A stretch of DNA of 64,000 nt from CAVWUA01 sp963758025 (GTDB taxonomy: Bacteria > Planctomycetota > Planctomycetia > Isosphaerales > Isosphaeraceae): positions 5,316 to 69,315 of the forward strand of contig CAVWUA010000032.1 of NCBI GenBank assembly GCA_963758025.1, given 5' to 3'. Each line of letters starts with the position of its first letter. Position 1 is the first letter of the stretch. Both the position numbers and the translations under genes were made by a program. The notes under the pieces were generated by a model. It saw nothing but the letters and a program-made list of their open reading frames with translations. It searched no databases and was not told where the DNA came from. Of this stretch, positions 51,451 through 61,504 are shown one piece after another.

Positions 51451-51570
51451 GAAGGGAGCGTCCTCCGCTTCTCATTTTCTCCCGCTCAATGGGGGGAGCG
51501 TCCTCCGCTTCTCTTCCTCTCCCACTCGAAGGGGGGAGCGTCCTCCGCTTCTCTTCCTCTCCCCCTTAAT
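51451..51570. repeat. Three tandem 40-bp repeats
   Basis: Three copies of a 40-bp unit begin at 51451, 51491 and 51531. Each contains GGGAGCGTCCTCCGCTTCTC followed by a pyrimidine-rich half. Copies 2 and 3 differ at only a few bases near the end; copy 1 is more diverged. They lie between the start of the FHA-PQQ gene and the IS4-type transposase gene. There are no spacers, so it is not a CRISPR array. Confidence 0.9.
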
Positions 51571-51580
51571 AAGCATAGGT

Positions 51581-52991
51581 ATGGACACAACTTTTCGACC
51601 TGGGTAACTTCGATCGGCATGGCTATTACTTTGGACATCTGGACAAACGACACCAGGATCGGTACTGGAAACTCGTGAGCGAGCATGCGCACGCGGTCAA
51701 CGCGGTCGTGACTGGGCTGTCCGCCCTGCCGGGGACGGCCCAGCCCTTCGCCGCGGCCCGGGCCATGACCCGCTTCCTCAACCACGACGACATCCCCTTC
51801 CACGCCCTCATCGAGCCCGCTCAGGACGCCGTTCGCTCCGCTTTATCCGCGTCTCCGGGGCGGTTCACGCTGGTTGTCCACGACTGGTGCATGTTCAACT
51901 TCAACACGCACACGTCGAAGCACGATCGCTATGTCCGTTCCCACGACACCGATCGGGGCTACGAGCTGGGGACCGCCCTGGTCGTCGACGCCGCGGATGG
52001 CCGCCCGCTGGGGCCGATGGAATTCCGCCTCCGCACCGCCGACGGCATGCTCTCGACGCGGCACGGCGGCGCCGCCGTGCCGCCGGGGCACGTCGATGAA
52101 CTCGACGACGTGATGGCCGCGTCGCGACGCTGGGGCCTGGGCCGCACGCCGATCCATGTCATCGACCGTGAGGCCGATTCGGTCGGCCATTACCGCCGCT
52201 GGCAGGCCGCCGGCCACGCGTTCGTCGTCCGCGCCAACCGCGACCGCGTCGTCCTGCACGAAGGACACGCGTGCAAGCTGGGCGTGGTGGCCGCCGCCCT
52301 GACCGGCTCGTTCACCGACGTGCGCGACACGGCGGGCCGGCCCGAGACGGTCACGATCCGGGCCGGCACCGGGACGATTCGCGTCGCCGAGGCGACCGTG
52401 GTCCTGCACCGGCCGGCGCGACGCTATACCGGCGAGAAGACCGCCAGCGGCCATAAGAAGCAGGTCGACGTCCCGGGCCCGCCCGTGCCGCTGCGGCTGG
52501 TGGTGACGCAGGTGGTCGACGCGGCGGGGACGGTGCTGGCCGAGTGGCTCCTGCTGACGAACGTGGCCGTCGAGGATGCCGCCGCGGCGACGATCGGCCG
52601 GTGGTACGCGTGGCGGTGGGGGATCGAATCGTATCATAAGTTGCTCAAATCGGCCGGGATGAATGCGGAGTCGTGGCAGCAGGAGAGCGGCGCGGCGTTC
52701 CTGCGGCGGCTGTGCGTGGCGAGCATGGCCTGTCTGACGGTCTGGCACCTGCAACGAGACGAGTCGGAGGCCGCCGCAACCTTGCGCCGGGTCCTGGTGC
52801 GGCTGTCGGGTCGGCAGATGAAGCATCGGGTGGAGTCGACGGCGCCGGCGCTGCTGGCCGGTCTGGAGCGGCTGCTGGCGATCGATGACCTGATGCAGGT
52901 CGAGGACCTGGAGGAGGTCCTCGACCTTGCGAGGCGCCACCTCCCCCGCCTCTTCCCCGACCGGGGTTTTCGTAAGGGTGAGCAGAACTGA
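51581..52991 (+). CDS. IS4-type DDE transposase (one frame break at the N-terminus)
   Basis: About 470 residues. From the ATG at 51581 the reading is MDTTF, then an extra T in the run 51592-51595 shifts the frame; after correction it continues DLGNFDRHGYYFGHLDKRH and joins the main frame at 51675 (MSEHAHAVN). The main part has DDE transposase motifs: FTLVVHDWCMFNF (first Asp), HVIDREADSVGHYRRW (second Asp) and WYAWRWGIESYHKLLKSAGM (the YREK-like Glu signature of IS4 relatives). It is otherwise full length. I could not define terminal inverted repeats, so the element ends are unknown. It interrupts a leftward series of envelope genes. Confidence 0.83.
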
Positions 52992-52999
52992 AACGTGCA

Positions 53000-53231
53000 C
53001 TATGTACACGGTAGAGCTTTCGATATCTTCGCTGTGGCGACATGACTGATCTTCGCCGCACTTTGTTTCTTCGGCTTCGGCTATTAGGGCCACGGGGACT
53101 CTTTCGATACTCCGACAGGGGTAACTAAGAGCCCATTCGACCAGCGATACGGCGAACTCCGCCGCCGGCATCTCCTGGAATTCCACCCACTCGTCCTTCG
53201 GGATCGCAAGCATCATCCTCCGGTGTTTCAT
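53000..53231 (-). pseudogene. Possible 5' fragment of a host gene cut by the IS element
   Basis: On the minus strand an open frame starts MKHRRMMLAIPKDEWVEFQE (ATG at 53231) and continues FAVSLVEWALSYPC, then runs into the IS4-type element near 53000. Codon use is mixed. It could be the start of a small gene split by the insertion, or chance. I give it low weight. Confidence 0.25.
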
Positions 53232-53233
53232 CT

Positions 53234-54400
53234 TCACCTATTCGGAGAGTTGATATCCGATACATCTCGGCATGCTCCGTACATGAGGGGAATGAAGCGC
53301 CGCTTGACGGGGTTCATCACGATGAACGATAGAAAGCCGCGTAGAAACTGAACAACGCCGCCTTGAAAGAACCCAACCCTCGATCTCCCCCTGGAGCGTA
53401 TTCTCCATCTCCTGGAAGGCGTTCTCCAGGGTCCAGAGCTGGCGGTAGATGTCCGCGACGTTCGGGCGTAGGAGGACTCCACCGGCAGGTTCGTCACCAG
53501 GTGAATATCGGTGTCCCCCTCCCGGGTCGGCCGGTCAAGGACCACCGTGACCAGAGGGAAGGATGAGGATTCTCCGTCGTCGTTGATGGAGAGAAGCGTC
53601 TGTCTCACCCCCACGCAGGAGGCGATCGTCCCTGCGCCTTTCGCCGGCCCACCGACTTGCAATGAAGGGTAGAACGAGCTGACGTTTCACGAATCTTCTT
53701 CCTCTCGGGCGATCCCGAAGGGGGAGCCGGAGGGGCAAAAGTTCCGGAATGCGATCGATAGACCCGCGCCGCGACCGTCTCCACGAACTGAGCCAGCAGC
53801 GATCGCGCCTGGGCATAGCCGTCTTCGCAGAGCACCACATCGATGGCCAGCATCAGTTCGGGATCGAAGACCACCAGGGCCTGACCGGGCAAGGCGACGG
53901 CACGCATCGTCCGCAGTACCGCAATCCGGTGCTCGGTCTTGGCAAGGTGGTTGCCATCGAGGATCTTGGTGCGATAGCCCGGCAGAAACGGCGTCCGCGC
54001 ACCTCCCATGGCGGTGGTGACCGCGCCGAGCCGCTCGGCCGACATCCGGACCATGGCCGCTCCGATCGGCGTTTCGAGGCGTTCGATCTTGCGGTAGAGG
54101 GCCGTGAGCGAGGTGTGGAAGGGCACCGCGTTCTTGGAATAGGCGGCGTGGATAGAGGGGAGGATGCCACAGACGAGCACGCTCATCAGTTCGACGATCG
54201 AAGAGAAGAGTAGATCACGCGTATACTGCCGTTGGGCGAGGTCCTAGAAGAGTTGATCGAGGACTCGGGGGTTGATGGCCTTCTCCAACAGAGCCTGGGT
54301 CATGAGGGTGATCGACTCGCCCTGGGTAAATCGTCGAAGGCGCTGTGGAACGAGGGAACTCTCTCCTCGAAAGGCAGTAACTCCGAGCGGGAAGAGAGCT
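53234..54400 (-). pseudogene. Decayed IS4-family transposase
   Basis: Reading from 54400 leftward: TQALLEKAINPRVLDQLF, then an in-frame TAG at about 54243-54245, then DLAQRQYTRDLLFSSIVELMSVLV, TPFLPGYRTKILDGNHLAKTEHR, LVVFDPELMLAIDVVLCEDGYAQ. After a frame change near 53680 the frame reads REGDTDIHLVTNLPVE, and after another near 53470 pieces of an ENAFQEMENTLQGEI-like segment. These are blocks of an IS4-family transposase that differs from the intact one next to it. The stop codon and several frame changes, plus lower sequence quality of the blocks, indicate true decay here rather than only sequencing error. The end lies near 53280. Confidence 0.75.
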
Positions 54401-54433
54401 TAACACATTTATGTGGTGTATGTTTAGAGGGCT

Positions 54434-54491
54434 GGGTGGGCACTGCCCACCTCTTGCCGAAAGAGAAGAAGGTGGGCAATGCCCACCCTAC
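54434..54491. repeat. Pair of intergenic palindromes (GGTGGGCA-type)
   Basis: GGTGGGCACTGCCCACC and GGTGGGCAATGCCCACC occur about 25 bp apart. Each is a near-perfect palindrome, and the second is followed by CTAC. They lie between the decayed transposase and the membrane protein gene. A related palindrome with the same CACCCTAC end occurs at 61505-61530. Confidence 0.7.
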
Positions 54492-54508
54492 TTATAGACA
54501 TATTTTCG

Positions 54509-55497
54509 TTACAACGGTTTCTGATCGATCACCTCAAACCCATACGAGTTGCCGACCGGCACCACGCGGAACCGGGTGACGCGAATCTCCGAGGGGCGCA
54601 GGCCGCGGTAGGCGGCTTCGATCTGGGCGAGACGCTCCTCGATCCCCTTGGGGTAGAACTGGAGGATCGGCTTGTCCCCGACATCGATGCCGGCCTTCCG
54701 GAAGAGGGCCACGTCGGACTCCTTGCGGTCGCGGCTCTGCCAGGCGAAATAGAGGCGGTCGTCCCCCTGCGCGGGGCGGATCTGCTGGGTCGGTTTCGGG
54801 CTGGAGAAGTTCGAGACATAGACCAGGGAATTCGGCCCGGCGATCGTGGCCAGCTCGACCCCCAGGGCATCGAGCTGCCGGGCGTATTCCTCGACGGTCT
54901 GGCCGGGGTTGTAGAAGATGCTCCAGCGGTCCTCCCGGCCGACCCCGCCATCGCCGGGGCCGTTGCCGAAGCCGGGGACGCCCGTGCCGATGCGCGAGGC
55001 CCGCTGGCCGCTGGCGACGGCCCCCCCTGGTTCATCGTCGGGCTCAGCTCGGCGCTGACGAGTTCCTCGGCCACGTCGGCCGCCGTGTCGAGCATGGCCG
55101 TCGGGGTCATCATGACTTCCGGCTGCTCGAAGTCGGCGGCATCGACCGTGTTGTTCGACGCCGCGTCGGCCGCTTCCGCCCCCGGCACGTCGATCGTCTC
55201 GCTCTCGCCGATCTCCCCCTCGGGCGAGCCGCCCCCGCCCCCGGAGACCTCGATGATCTTCATCGGCGCCGCCACGCGCGAGGCGTAGGCATCGGTCGTC
55301 AGGTAGTACAGAAACAGCCACCCGGTAAGCAACACCGCCCCGAGCACGACGGCCATCAGGAACGACGAGAGACGGTCGTGCAGCGACTCACCCCGAACCC
55401 GCAGTTCGAGCACGGGCGCGGGCACGGCGTCGGGCGCCGGCCTGGAATCGCCCGGGGTCGGCTCGGTCGAGGATGGGGGTTTGCGGAACGGGAACAT
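54509..55497 (-). CDS. Single-pass membrane protein of unknown function (one frame break)
   Basis: About 329 residues. N-terminal 40 residues are Pro-rich and cytoplasmic; a membrane helix lies at ~44-68 (FLMAVVLGAVLLTGWLFLYY); the rest is extracytoplasmic, first Gly/Ala/acidic (SGGGGGSPEGEIGESETIDV), then a folded domain (WSIFYNPGQTVEEYARQLDALGVELATI, IEAAYRGLRPSEIRVTRFRVVPVGNSYGFEVIDQ). The frame breaks in a run of seven C at 55021-55027; eight restore NQGGAVASGQ. Topology and size recall TonB- or ExbD-like envelope proteins, but I see no family match. It follows the prenyltransferase/HEAT gene by 100 nt. Confidence 0.75.
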
Positions 55498-55597
55498 CGC
55501 GATTCAGACTCTCCCGACGGAACAGAACGCGGCAATCGAGCGGTTTTCCTCGTCGGGCGCGTCTCGGCGACGCACCCATTTCCAAAAAAAGAGGGGG

Positions 55598-57177
55598 CTA
55601 CGGGGACGAGAACGGGTCCCCCTGGCGGACTTCCTCGTACCAGGCGTGCCAGCGCTGGGCGGCGGCCCGGCGCTCGGCGAGGCTGGCATCGGGGGGTGGG
55701 CCGAAGCCGTCGAGCTTGCGGCTCAGGAGCTGGAGCGAGGTCCGCGCGGCGGCGACGACCTGCTCGTCCGGGTCTTCCAGCAAGGCGATCAGGATCGGCA
55801 CGGCGTCGAGGTCCCCGGCGCGGCCCAGGCCCCACGCGGCGACGCTCCGAATCCCGGGGTCGGGATCTTCCATCAGCTTGATGAGCCGCTCCTTGTGCTT
55901 CTTGAGGACCTCCGGCCCCTCGGTCTGGTAGCGCTGGACCAGCCCGGCGAGGGCCTCCTGGGCACTCTCGCCCCGGGGGTCCTCCAGGGCGGCGAACATC
56001 CCCTCGATCGCCCCGTTCATCGGCCGGACCAGCACGCGGCCTCCGGCGACGGTCAGGCTCGACAGGTCCTTCGGCAGGCCCCGCCCGCCGACGAGCGTTC
56101 CCGAGCCGAGGCGCTTGATCTCGATCTTCTGGAGCGTCTTGGTGGTCGATTTGGTCAGGAAGAGGATGCCCCAGGCGGTGTTGACCACCTCGCCATACTG
56201 GGCGTTCCAGGCGCCGCTGGGTTCCTGCCCGGTCAGGAGGTACTGCATCCCGCGTCCGAACCAGTCCACGCCGCCGAGCGTGTCGCGCCCGGCCAGGGCC
56301 CCGACGCGCTCCAGGCCGTAGAGGCTGTAATAGGGAGACTGGCCGACGATCGGCAGGTCGCCGACGACGAAGTTCCGCGAGAGCCAGGTGATCCCCTTGC
56401 GGACGGCGGAATTGATCGCGGCCTTGGAGGTCTTCGGGGTGTACGCGGGGCCGCCGGTCTCGGAGACCAGCGGATTCAGCAGGCGGCTTTCCGGCTTCTC
56501 GGCCTCCTCGGTTTTCTGGTAAAGCTGCCGCTCGCAGATGAAGAGGCTGCCGACCCCCGCGGCGGTCATGGCGACGGTGGGCTTCCACTGGATCTCATCG
56601 CGGTGATAGTTCCACGAGCCGTCGGGAAACTGCGCGGCGATGTACCAGGCCGCGGCGCGGTCCCAGACGCTCGGCGGGATCTGCACCCCGGCGTTCTCCG
56701 CTTCCCAGAGCCCGAGCAGGGCATACTGGCTGATCGAGGTATCCCCGGCGCTGCGGTGATCGTAATCCCAGGAGCCGTTATTGTTCTGCCGGCTCAGGAT
56801 GTGCCTGGCGATTGCCTCGATCTGGGCGCGGTGCTGGGTCGCGTCGAGATTGGCGAGGAACATGCCGGTGACGGCGGCCTCGTAAATATCGGCCCCCCCT
56901 GGCGCTCGGGCGTGTACAGCGTGCCGTTGAAGCGCGTCAGGACCTTCGCCAGCACCGCCTGGATCCCAGGGTCGTTCGCCAGGGCCTCGGCCTTGACCAG
57001 GGCCAGCCCCGCGAGGGCCGCCTCGCCGGGTTTTTCCTCGGCAACGTGCGTCCGCAGAAACTGCGCGGCGCGCGCGATGGCCGGCCCTTCCTCCCCCGCA
57101 CCCCGGGCGCTCCGCGCCGAGAGGGCGGTCAAGGTCCAGAACGCAACGAAAAGTCGGAAAGGAAGGGGGGAACGCAT
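55598..57177 (-). CDS. Exported prenyltransferase/squalene-cyclase-like repeat plus HEAT repeat protein (one frame break)
   Basis: About 526 residues. The ATG at 57177 begins a signal peptide (LPFRLFVAFWTLTALSARSARG). Residues ~30-360 have alpha-alpha toroid repeats like those of prenyltransferase and terpene-cyclase folds (NNNGSWDYDHRSAGDTSISQYALLGLWEAE, FPDGSWNYH, SPYYSLYGLERVGAL, EPSGAWNAQYGEVVNTAWGILFL). Residues ~400-500 are HEAT repeats (DPDPGIRSVAAWGLGRAGD, ALLEDPDEQVVAAARTSLQLL). The frame breaks in a run of seven C at 56893-56899; eight restore QGGADIYEAAVTG. Catalytic DxDD-type residues are not apparent, so it is probably a binding scaffold rather than a cyclase. First gene of the leftward envelope set. 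Confidence 0.8.
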
Positions 57178-57584
57178 GAAACGGAAATCCCCGACAAACG
57201 ACGGGACCGGCACGATGCCACACACCCATTCTATCCGGGAATCGACCGGGAACAAAATGGACACGTTGGTCGGGCGCCTCGAATGCGAATCGCCACGCTG
57301 AGGTCGGCCGTTGACCTTGCGGAAATCCCGCCGGCACATAGAATATAATTGTGCCTTTCAGAACGCCCCATCATCGCATCGCGGCACTCGCCGCACAGAT
57401 TTCCTCATCCTTAGAGTTTCCCCCGCGTCAACGCCGCGACGCGAGCGATGTGGTAAACTGGAGCCGAACGATCGGCGATTGGACCATCGTCTGTCCCCTC
57501 CGGGCGCGGTTTTGCCGGTTTTCCGGACAAAACCTACTGGAAGGATGGAGGATCGGACCCGTATCATTCAAGGAGGAACGTGGA

Positions 57585-57968
57585 ATGCCCAGCGCTCGAT
57601 GGATGCCGGCGTGCCGTTACGGTGTGCCGGGGTTGCTGGCGGGTCTGGTTCTGGCCTGGTCCCTGGGGAGCGGTCGCCCCCCGGAGGTCCGAGCCCAGGC
57701 GCCGTTGCCACAGGCGACGGACGGGACGATCGCCCTGACGACACCGGCGGCCGGCCCGGGATCAGCCCAGTCCCTGTTCCTGATCGACACGCGGAACCAG
57801 GTGTTTGCCGTGTATCGCGTGGAACCGCAGAACCCGAACGGGGCCGTGAAGCTCGAAGCCGTCCGCCAGTATCGTTGGGACCTGAAACTCGACGAGTACA
57901 ACAACCAGAAGCCCGAGGCCAGCGCCATCAAGTCCTGGCTGTCCTCCGGAAGTCTCGGCAGTCGGTAA
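57585..57968 (+). CDS. Small exported hypothetical protein
   Basis: A 127-residue protein. The ATG at 57585 has AAGGAGGA about 7 nt upstream, which fixes the start. A signal peptide or anchor spans ~12-38 (VPGLLAGLVLAWSLGSG). The mature part reads GTIALTTPA, SLFLIDTRNQVFAVYRVEPQN and KLEAVRQYRWDLKLDEYNNQ. The last motif (LIDT...FAVYRV, then LKLDEYN) resembles small planctomycete exported proteins of unknown function. It may be co-transcribed with the HTH-TM gene 134 nt downstream. Confidence 0.75.
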   Translation: MPSARWMPACRYGVPGLLAGLVLAWSLGSGRPPEVRAQAPLPQATDGTIALTTPAAGPGSAQSLFLIDTRNQVFAVYRVEPQNPNGAVKLEAVRQYRWDLKLDEYNNQKPEASAIKSWLSSGSLGSR

Positions 57969-58102
57969 CCAGGGAGGGTCTGATGTTGGCGTGCTCGTCG
58001 TCGCGGTCCCGACCTTCTTGATTCACCCGCCTTGCCGATGATCTAACGAGAGAGACCAACGGCCCCGACCCGGCCGATAACGACTGCGAGAGGAGCACGT
58101 CC

Positions 58103-59686
58103 ATGGCTCAGTTTTACACCCTCGAGGAGGCCGCCCGTGTTCTCGGGATGAGCACCGAGGAACTCAAGCTCCAGGCCCAGCAACGCAAGGTCCGCGCCTT
58201 CATGGATAGCGGCTCCTGGCGTTTCCGGGTCGCCGACGTGGACGAACTGGCCCGCCGCCGCGGCATGGGGAGCGACCCGGACCTCTCCCTGTCGGACCTG
58301 GACCTCGATCGCCCAGGGGGGTAGCGGCAGCGGCGATGACATCGACCTGTCGGAGTTCCAGCTCGGCGTCGCCAGCTCCGACGTCAGCGGGACCTCGTCG
58401 GAAGACGTGGCGTCCACGCCCGAGTCGGATGACGACGTGCTGCTGGACGACATGTCGCTCCCGCCGGAGCGGCATGTCCGGCTCCAGCTCGACGATCATC
58501 GGCATGAAGCCCTCGGGCAAGCAGCCGAGCGACTCCGACGTCCGGCTGGTCCCCGAGGAGATGGACAAGGGCGCGAGTGATTCCGACGTCCGCTCTCGGG
58601 CCTCGGACCGCAAGACCACGGCAACGCCCCCAGCGACTCCGACGTGACGCTGGTCTCCGACGATGCCGACTCCGGCTCCATGGAGCAACAGGCCTATCCC
58701 GGCTCCGACCCGGGCGAGACGACCCTGCGCCCCAGCCCGTTCGCCGGCTCGTCCGATGAGGTCCCCTCCGCCAGCGACGAGGCCGAGCCGGACTCCGACA
58801 GCGACTTCGAACTGACGCCGTCGAGCGTCATCGACGCCCTGCAACCGGAGTCGGGCAGCGACTTCGAGCTGACGGCCCTGGACGGCAGCGACGAGTTCGA
58901 GGCCGACCCCCCAGCGCGGGCCGAGCGATTCGGACGTCACCGGGGCCGAGCCGTCCACCTCGGGCATCAACCTGGGCAAGCCGAGCGACTCGGGGATCAA
59001 CCTCCAGAACATCGGCGGGTTCGACATGGACAACGCCGACTCGATCGAGCTGGCCCCCCTGGACGAGGACGACGACCAGCCGAAGCGTCCCGCCGCCCAA
59101 GAAGCCCGCCGCCGCGAAGAAGCCCGAGCCGAAGGAAGAGCCGGTGGACCTCTCGGCCACCGCCCTGCCGATGAAGGCCGACAAGGACATCTTCGAGGAC
59201 ACCGACTTCGAGGTGGACGCCCTCGACAGCGACCACGAGGACCAGACCGTCCAGATCGAGGCCAACAGCGACTTCGACCTGGAGGACAGCGACTCGGCCT
59301 CGGAGGTCTTCGCCATCGACGAGGAGGACGTGGACCAGAACGCGGCCACCGCGATGGGCCCGGCCGTGCTCGACGAGGAAGAGGAGGAGGACGACGGCTT
59401 CGGCGAGGCGATCTCCGGCGAGGTCGAGAGCGCCTGGGACGTGGATGAGGCCGAACCGGCCGCCGCCGCGGCTCCCGCCGCCGCGGCCCGTTCCCCGATG
59501 ATGGCCCCCGCCGGCGCCGGGCCGGAATGGAGCGGCGTCTGGGTCTCGGTCCTCGGCGTGACCGCCGCCTTGATGATGATCCTGGCGTTCGTCGGCATGG
59601 ATGTCATTCAGAACCTCTACGAGTTCCGGGGCGACGGTCCCGCCTCGGGCCTCGTCAAGTCGATCGCCGGCATGATCGGCGGGTGA
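58103..59686 (+). CDS. HTH domain, acidic Ser-Asp repeat region and C-terminal TM helix (about five frame breaks)
   Basis: About 528 residues across several frames; breaks lie near 58318 (a G run), 58470, 58625, 58912 and 59093. Residues 1-60 form a MerR/excisionase-like helix-turn-helix (FYTLEEAARVLGMSTEEL, RAFMDSGSWRFRVADVDELARR). The middle ~400 residues are acidic low complexity with repeated SDSDV motifs (KQPSDSDVRLVPEEMD, GASDSDVR, PSDSGINLQN) and a Lys/Pro spacer. A transmembrane helix near the end (VWVSVLGVTAALMMILAFVGM) is followed by ~25 residues. Start ATG 58103 with GAGAGG upstream. It could be a membrane-tethered regulator or a DNA-membrane organising protein. Frame continuity of the pattern supports one gene. 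Confidence 0.72.
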
Positions 59687-59718
59687 TCGATCGCGTCCCG
59701 CATGACGCAGGACACGAC

Positions 59719-59768
59719 GGGTTGCCGGGCATCGCGGAAAGAAATCGGCGATGCCCGGCAACCCTTTT
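59719..59768 (+). terminator. Strong rho-independent terminator
   Basis: A 17-bp perfect stem: GGGTTGCCGGGCATCGC (59719-59735) pairs with 59748-59764 across a 12-nt loop and runs into TTTT (59765-59768). It ends the HTH-TM transcript. It also lies 40 nt before the next start codon. Confidence 0.9.
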
Positions 59769-59807
59769 GGAACGATTCCGAAGACCATTCCGAAAGGAGT
59801 CGGAACG

Positions 59808-60659
59808 ATGGTCAAGCCCGGTGTCCTTCTGATCTGGCTCGCGCTGCCGCTGGCGGCCGTGGCGGGCGGTTGCGGCATGGTGCCTCGCACGCGGGTGGCC
59901 GACTGCCAGCAGCGCGTCCAGGCCCTCTCGACCGAGACCGCGCAGTTGCAGGATGAGGTGCTCAGCCAGCGGGGGCAACTGCGCGACCTCTCGCAGCGGG
60001 CCGTCGATGACGCCCGGCAATTGCGCACTCTCGAAGAGGCCAACCGCCGCCTGGAGCAGACCGTCATGGCCTACCAGGACGAGCGCGACGCCCTGGCCGC
60101 GTCGTTCGACCAGTTCAAGCGTCAGCTCCAGTTGCAGGCCTCCGGCAACCGTCCCCCGACGGCCGCCGTCCCACCCGAAAAACGGGACGATCCGCCTGGT
60201 GTCGGGGATCTCGCACGCTTCGCCTCGTTCGCCCAGGCCCATCCCGGTTGCCGGTTCGATCCGAAGCGCGGCGTCTGGACCTTCCCGGCCGAGATGCTCT
60301 TCCGGCCCGGCTCCGTCGAGCTGAAGCCCGAGGCCCGGCTCCTGCTGCGAGGGTTCACGAACCTGATGGCTGACCGCAAGGCCCCGGTGGCCCCGTCGCT
60401 GATCGAGGGACACACCGAGAACTCGCCCGTCCGCCTCACGTCGCTCGACAACGAGCCCGCATCGACGGACGACCTCGGCCTGGAGCGCGCCCGGCGCATC
60501 CGGGACCAGATCGCCGACGACCTCCAGCTCGATCCCGCCACGATCGCCACCCGGAGCGACGCCAAGGGCCTGGCGTCGTTGCCGGATGACCCGGCGCCGG
60601 TCGAGCCGCTCGGCATCACGATCCACCTGCAGGAGAACGATCCGCCCCCCGCCCCTTGA
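59808..60659 (+). CDS. OmpA/MotB-like peptidoglycan-associated lipoprotein
   Basis: A 283-residue protein. The ATG at 59808 has AAGGAG 9 nt upstream. The N-terminus is a lipoprotein signal (PLAAVAGGC, Cys at ~22). Residues ~28-110 are coiled coil (QRVQALSTETAQLQDEVLSQ, LRTLEEANRRLEQTVMAYQ). Residues ~150-280 form an OmpA-like domain (MLFRPGSVELKPEARLLLRG, SLIEGHTENSPVR, LGLERARRIRDQI). The His-Thr-Glu triplet replaces the usual GHTD in the ligand site. Such proteins tether the outer membrane to peptidoglycan or act as stators. It stands alone behind a strong terminator. Confidence 0.85.
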   Translation: MVKPGVLLIWLALPLAAVAGGCGMVPRTRVADCQQRVQALSTETAQLQDEVLSQRGQLRDLSQRAVDDARQLRTLEEANRRLEQTVMAYQDERDALAASFDQFKRQLQLQASGNRPPTAAVPPEKRDDPPGVGDLARFASFAQAHPGCRFDPKRGVWTFPAEMLFRPGSVELKPEARLLLRGFTNLMADRKAPVAPSLIEGHTENSPVRLTSLDNEPASTDDLGLERARRIRDQIADDLQLDPATIATRSDAKGLASLPDDPAPVEPLGITIHLQENDPPPAP

Positions 60660-60769
60660 GAACCGGCTCTTGACTTCATTCGGATTCCGGCCGCACAATT
60701 GATACTTAGGTGTCGTACAGAACGGGGTATTTCCCCCGAAAACGACTGCTTTCAAGGAGCCAAGCAACC

Positions 60770-61471
60770 ATGCATAAAGCACTCGCAGCCCTGTGTGGCC
60801 TGTTGGTGATCGCCGGAACGACGACGGTCGGAGCCGCGCAGATTGAGGGTGATTACATCGAGGCCCGCACGGCCGACGTGTTCACCGGCCCGTGCTTCTC
60901 CAACGCCGAGGTCTTCATCACCGGCCATCAGGCCGTGATGGCCTGGAAGGTGAACCAGGGGGAGTGGAACGGCGTCGATCTGAGCGGCCTGAACGTCGCG
61001 GCGGCGGTCCTCGGCAGCACGACGTTCTCGCAGGACGACCCGACCCAGGCCCGTTCGGTCATGATCGTCGATCGGAAGGCCACCCCGGCTCAGCGCGAGG
61101 CCCTGATCGCCATGGCGAAGCATCTGGCCGGAACGCGGCTGGACCACGTTGTCGCGGTCAAGACGACGACGATGGACTTGACGGTCGAGGACCATCACGC
61201 GGCCGAGTCGCACGAGGGCGAGACGCACCACATGCCGCAGGCCCCCAAGGCCTCCTTCTGGGCCGCCGGTCTGGCCAGCATCCTGTCCCGCCCGCTGGAC
61301 CACGAAGACGTCTTCTGCGGCAACGAGGTGATCGCCTACGAGCCGCTGTCCGAGGGCGTCCAGGCCAAGCCCGCCTACACCCTGAGCCACAGCTTCAAGG
61401 GCAAAGGGCTGAACACGACCTGGAACGACCACAACTGCCGGGGAACGTTCGTGGGCCACTTCGCCTACTGA
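60770..61471 (+). CDS. DUF1326 domain exported protein
   Basis: A 233-residue protein with a signal peptide (ALAALCGLLVIAGTTTVGA). The core fits DUF1326: QIEGDYIEARTADVFTGPCFSNAEV, HQAVMAWKVNQGEWNGVDLSGLNVAAAVL, SVMIVDRKATPAQREALIAMAKHLAG, FCGNEVIAYEPL and NTTWNDHNCRGTFVGHF. The function of the family is unknown; several members have Cys and His clusters that could bind metal. Here the His-rich stretch EDHHAAESHEGETHHMPQ (~145-162) could bind metal. ATG 60770 with AAGGAG upstream. Confidence 0.88.
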   Translation: MHKALAALCGLLVIAGTTTVGAAQIEGDYIEARTADVFTGPCFSNAEVFITGHQAVMAWKVNQGEWNGVDLSGLNVAAAVLGSTTFSQDDPTQARSVMIVDRKATPAQREALIAMAKHLAGTRLDHVVAVKTTTMDLTVEDHHAAESHEGETHHMPQAPKASFWAAGLASILSRPLDHEDVFCGNEVIAYEPLSEGVQAKPAYTLSHSFKGKGLNTTWNDHNCRGTFVGHFAY

Positions 61472-61504
61472 GCCTCGTCCGCGTTCTGGCTGTCCGACGG
61501 CCGG

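Noticed and set aside
51451..51570. CRISPR array
   Set aside because: The three 40-bp units are directly adjacent without unique spacers, and no cas gene is present.
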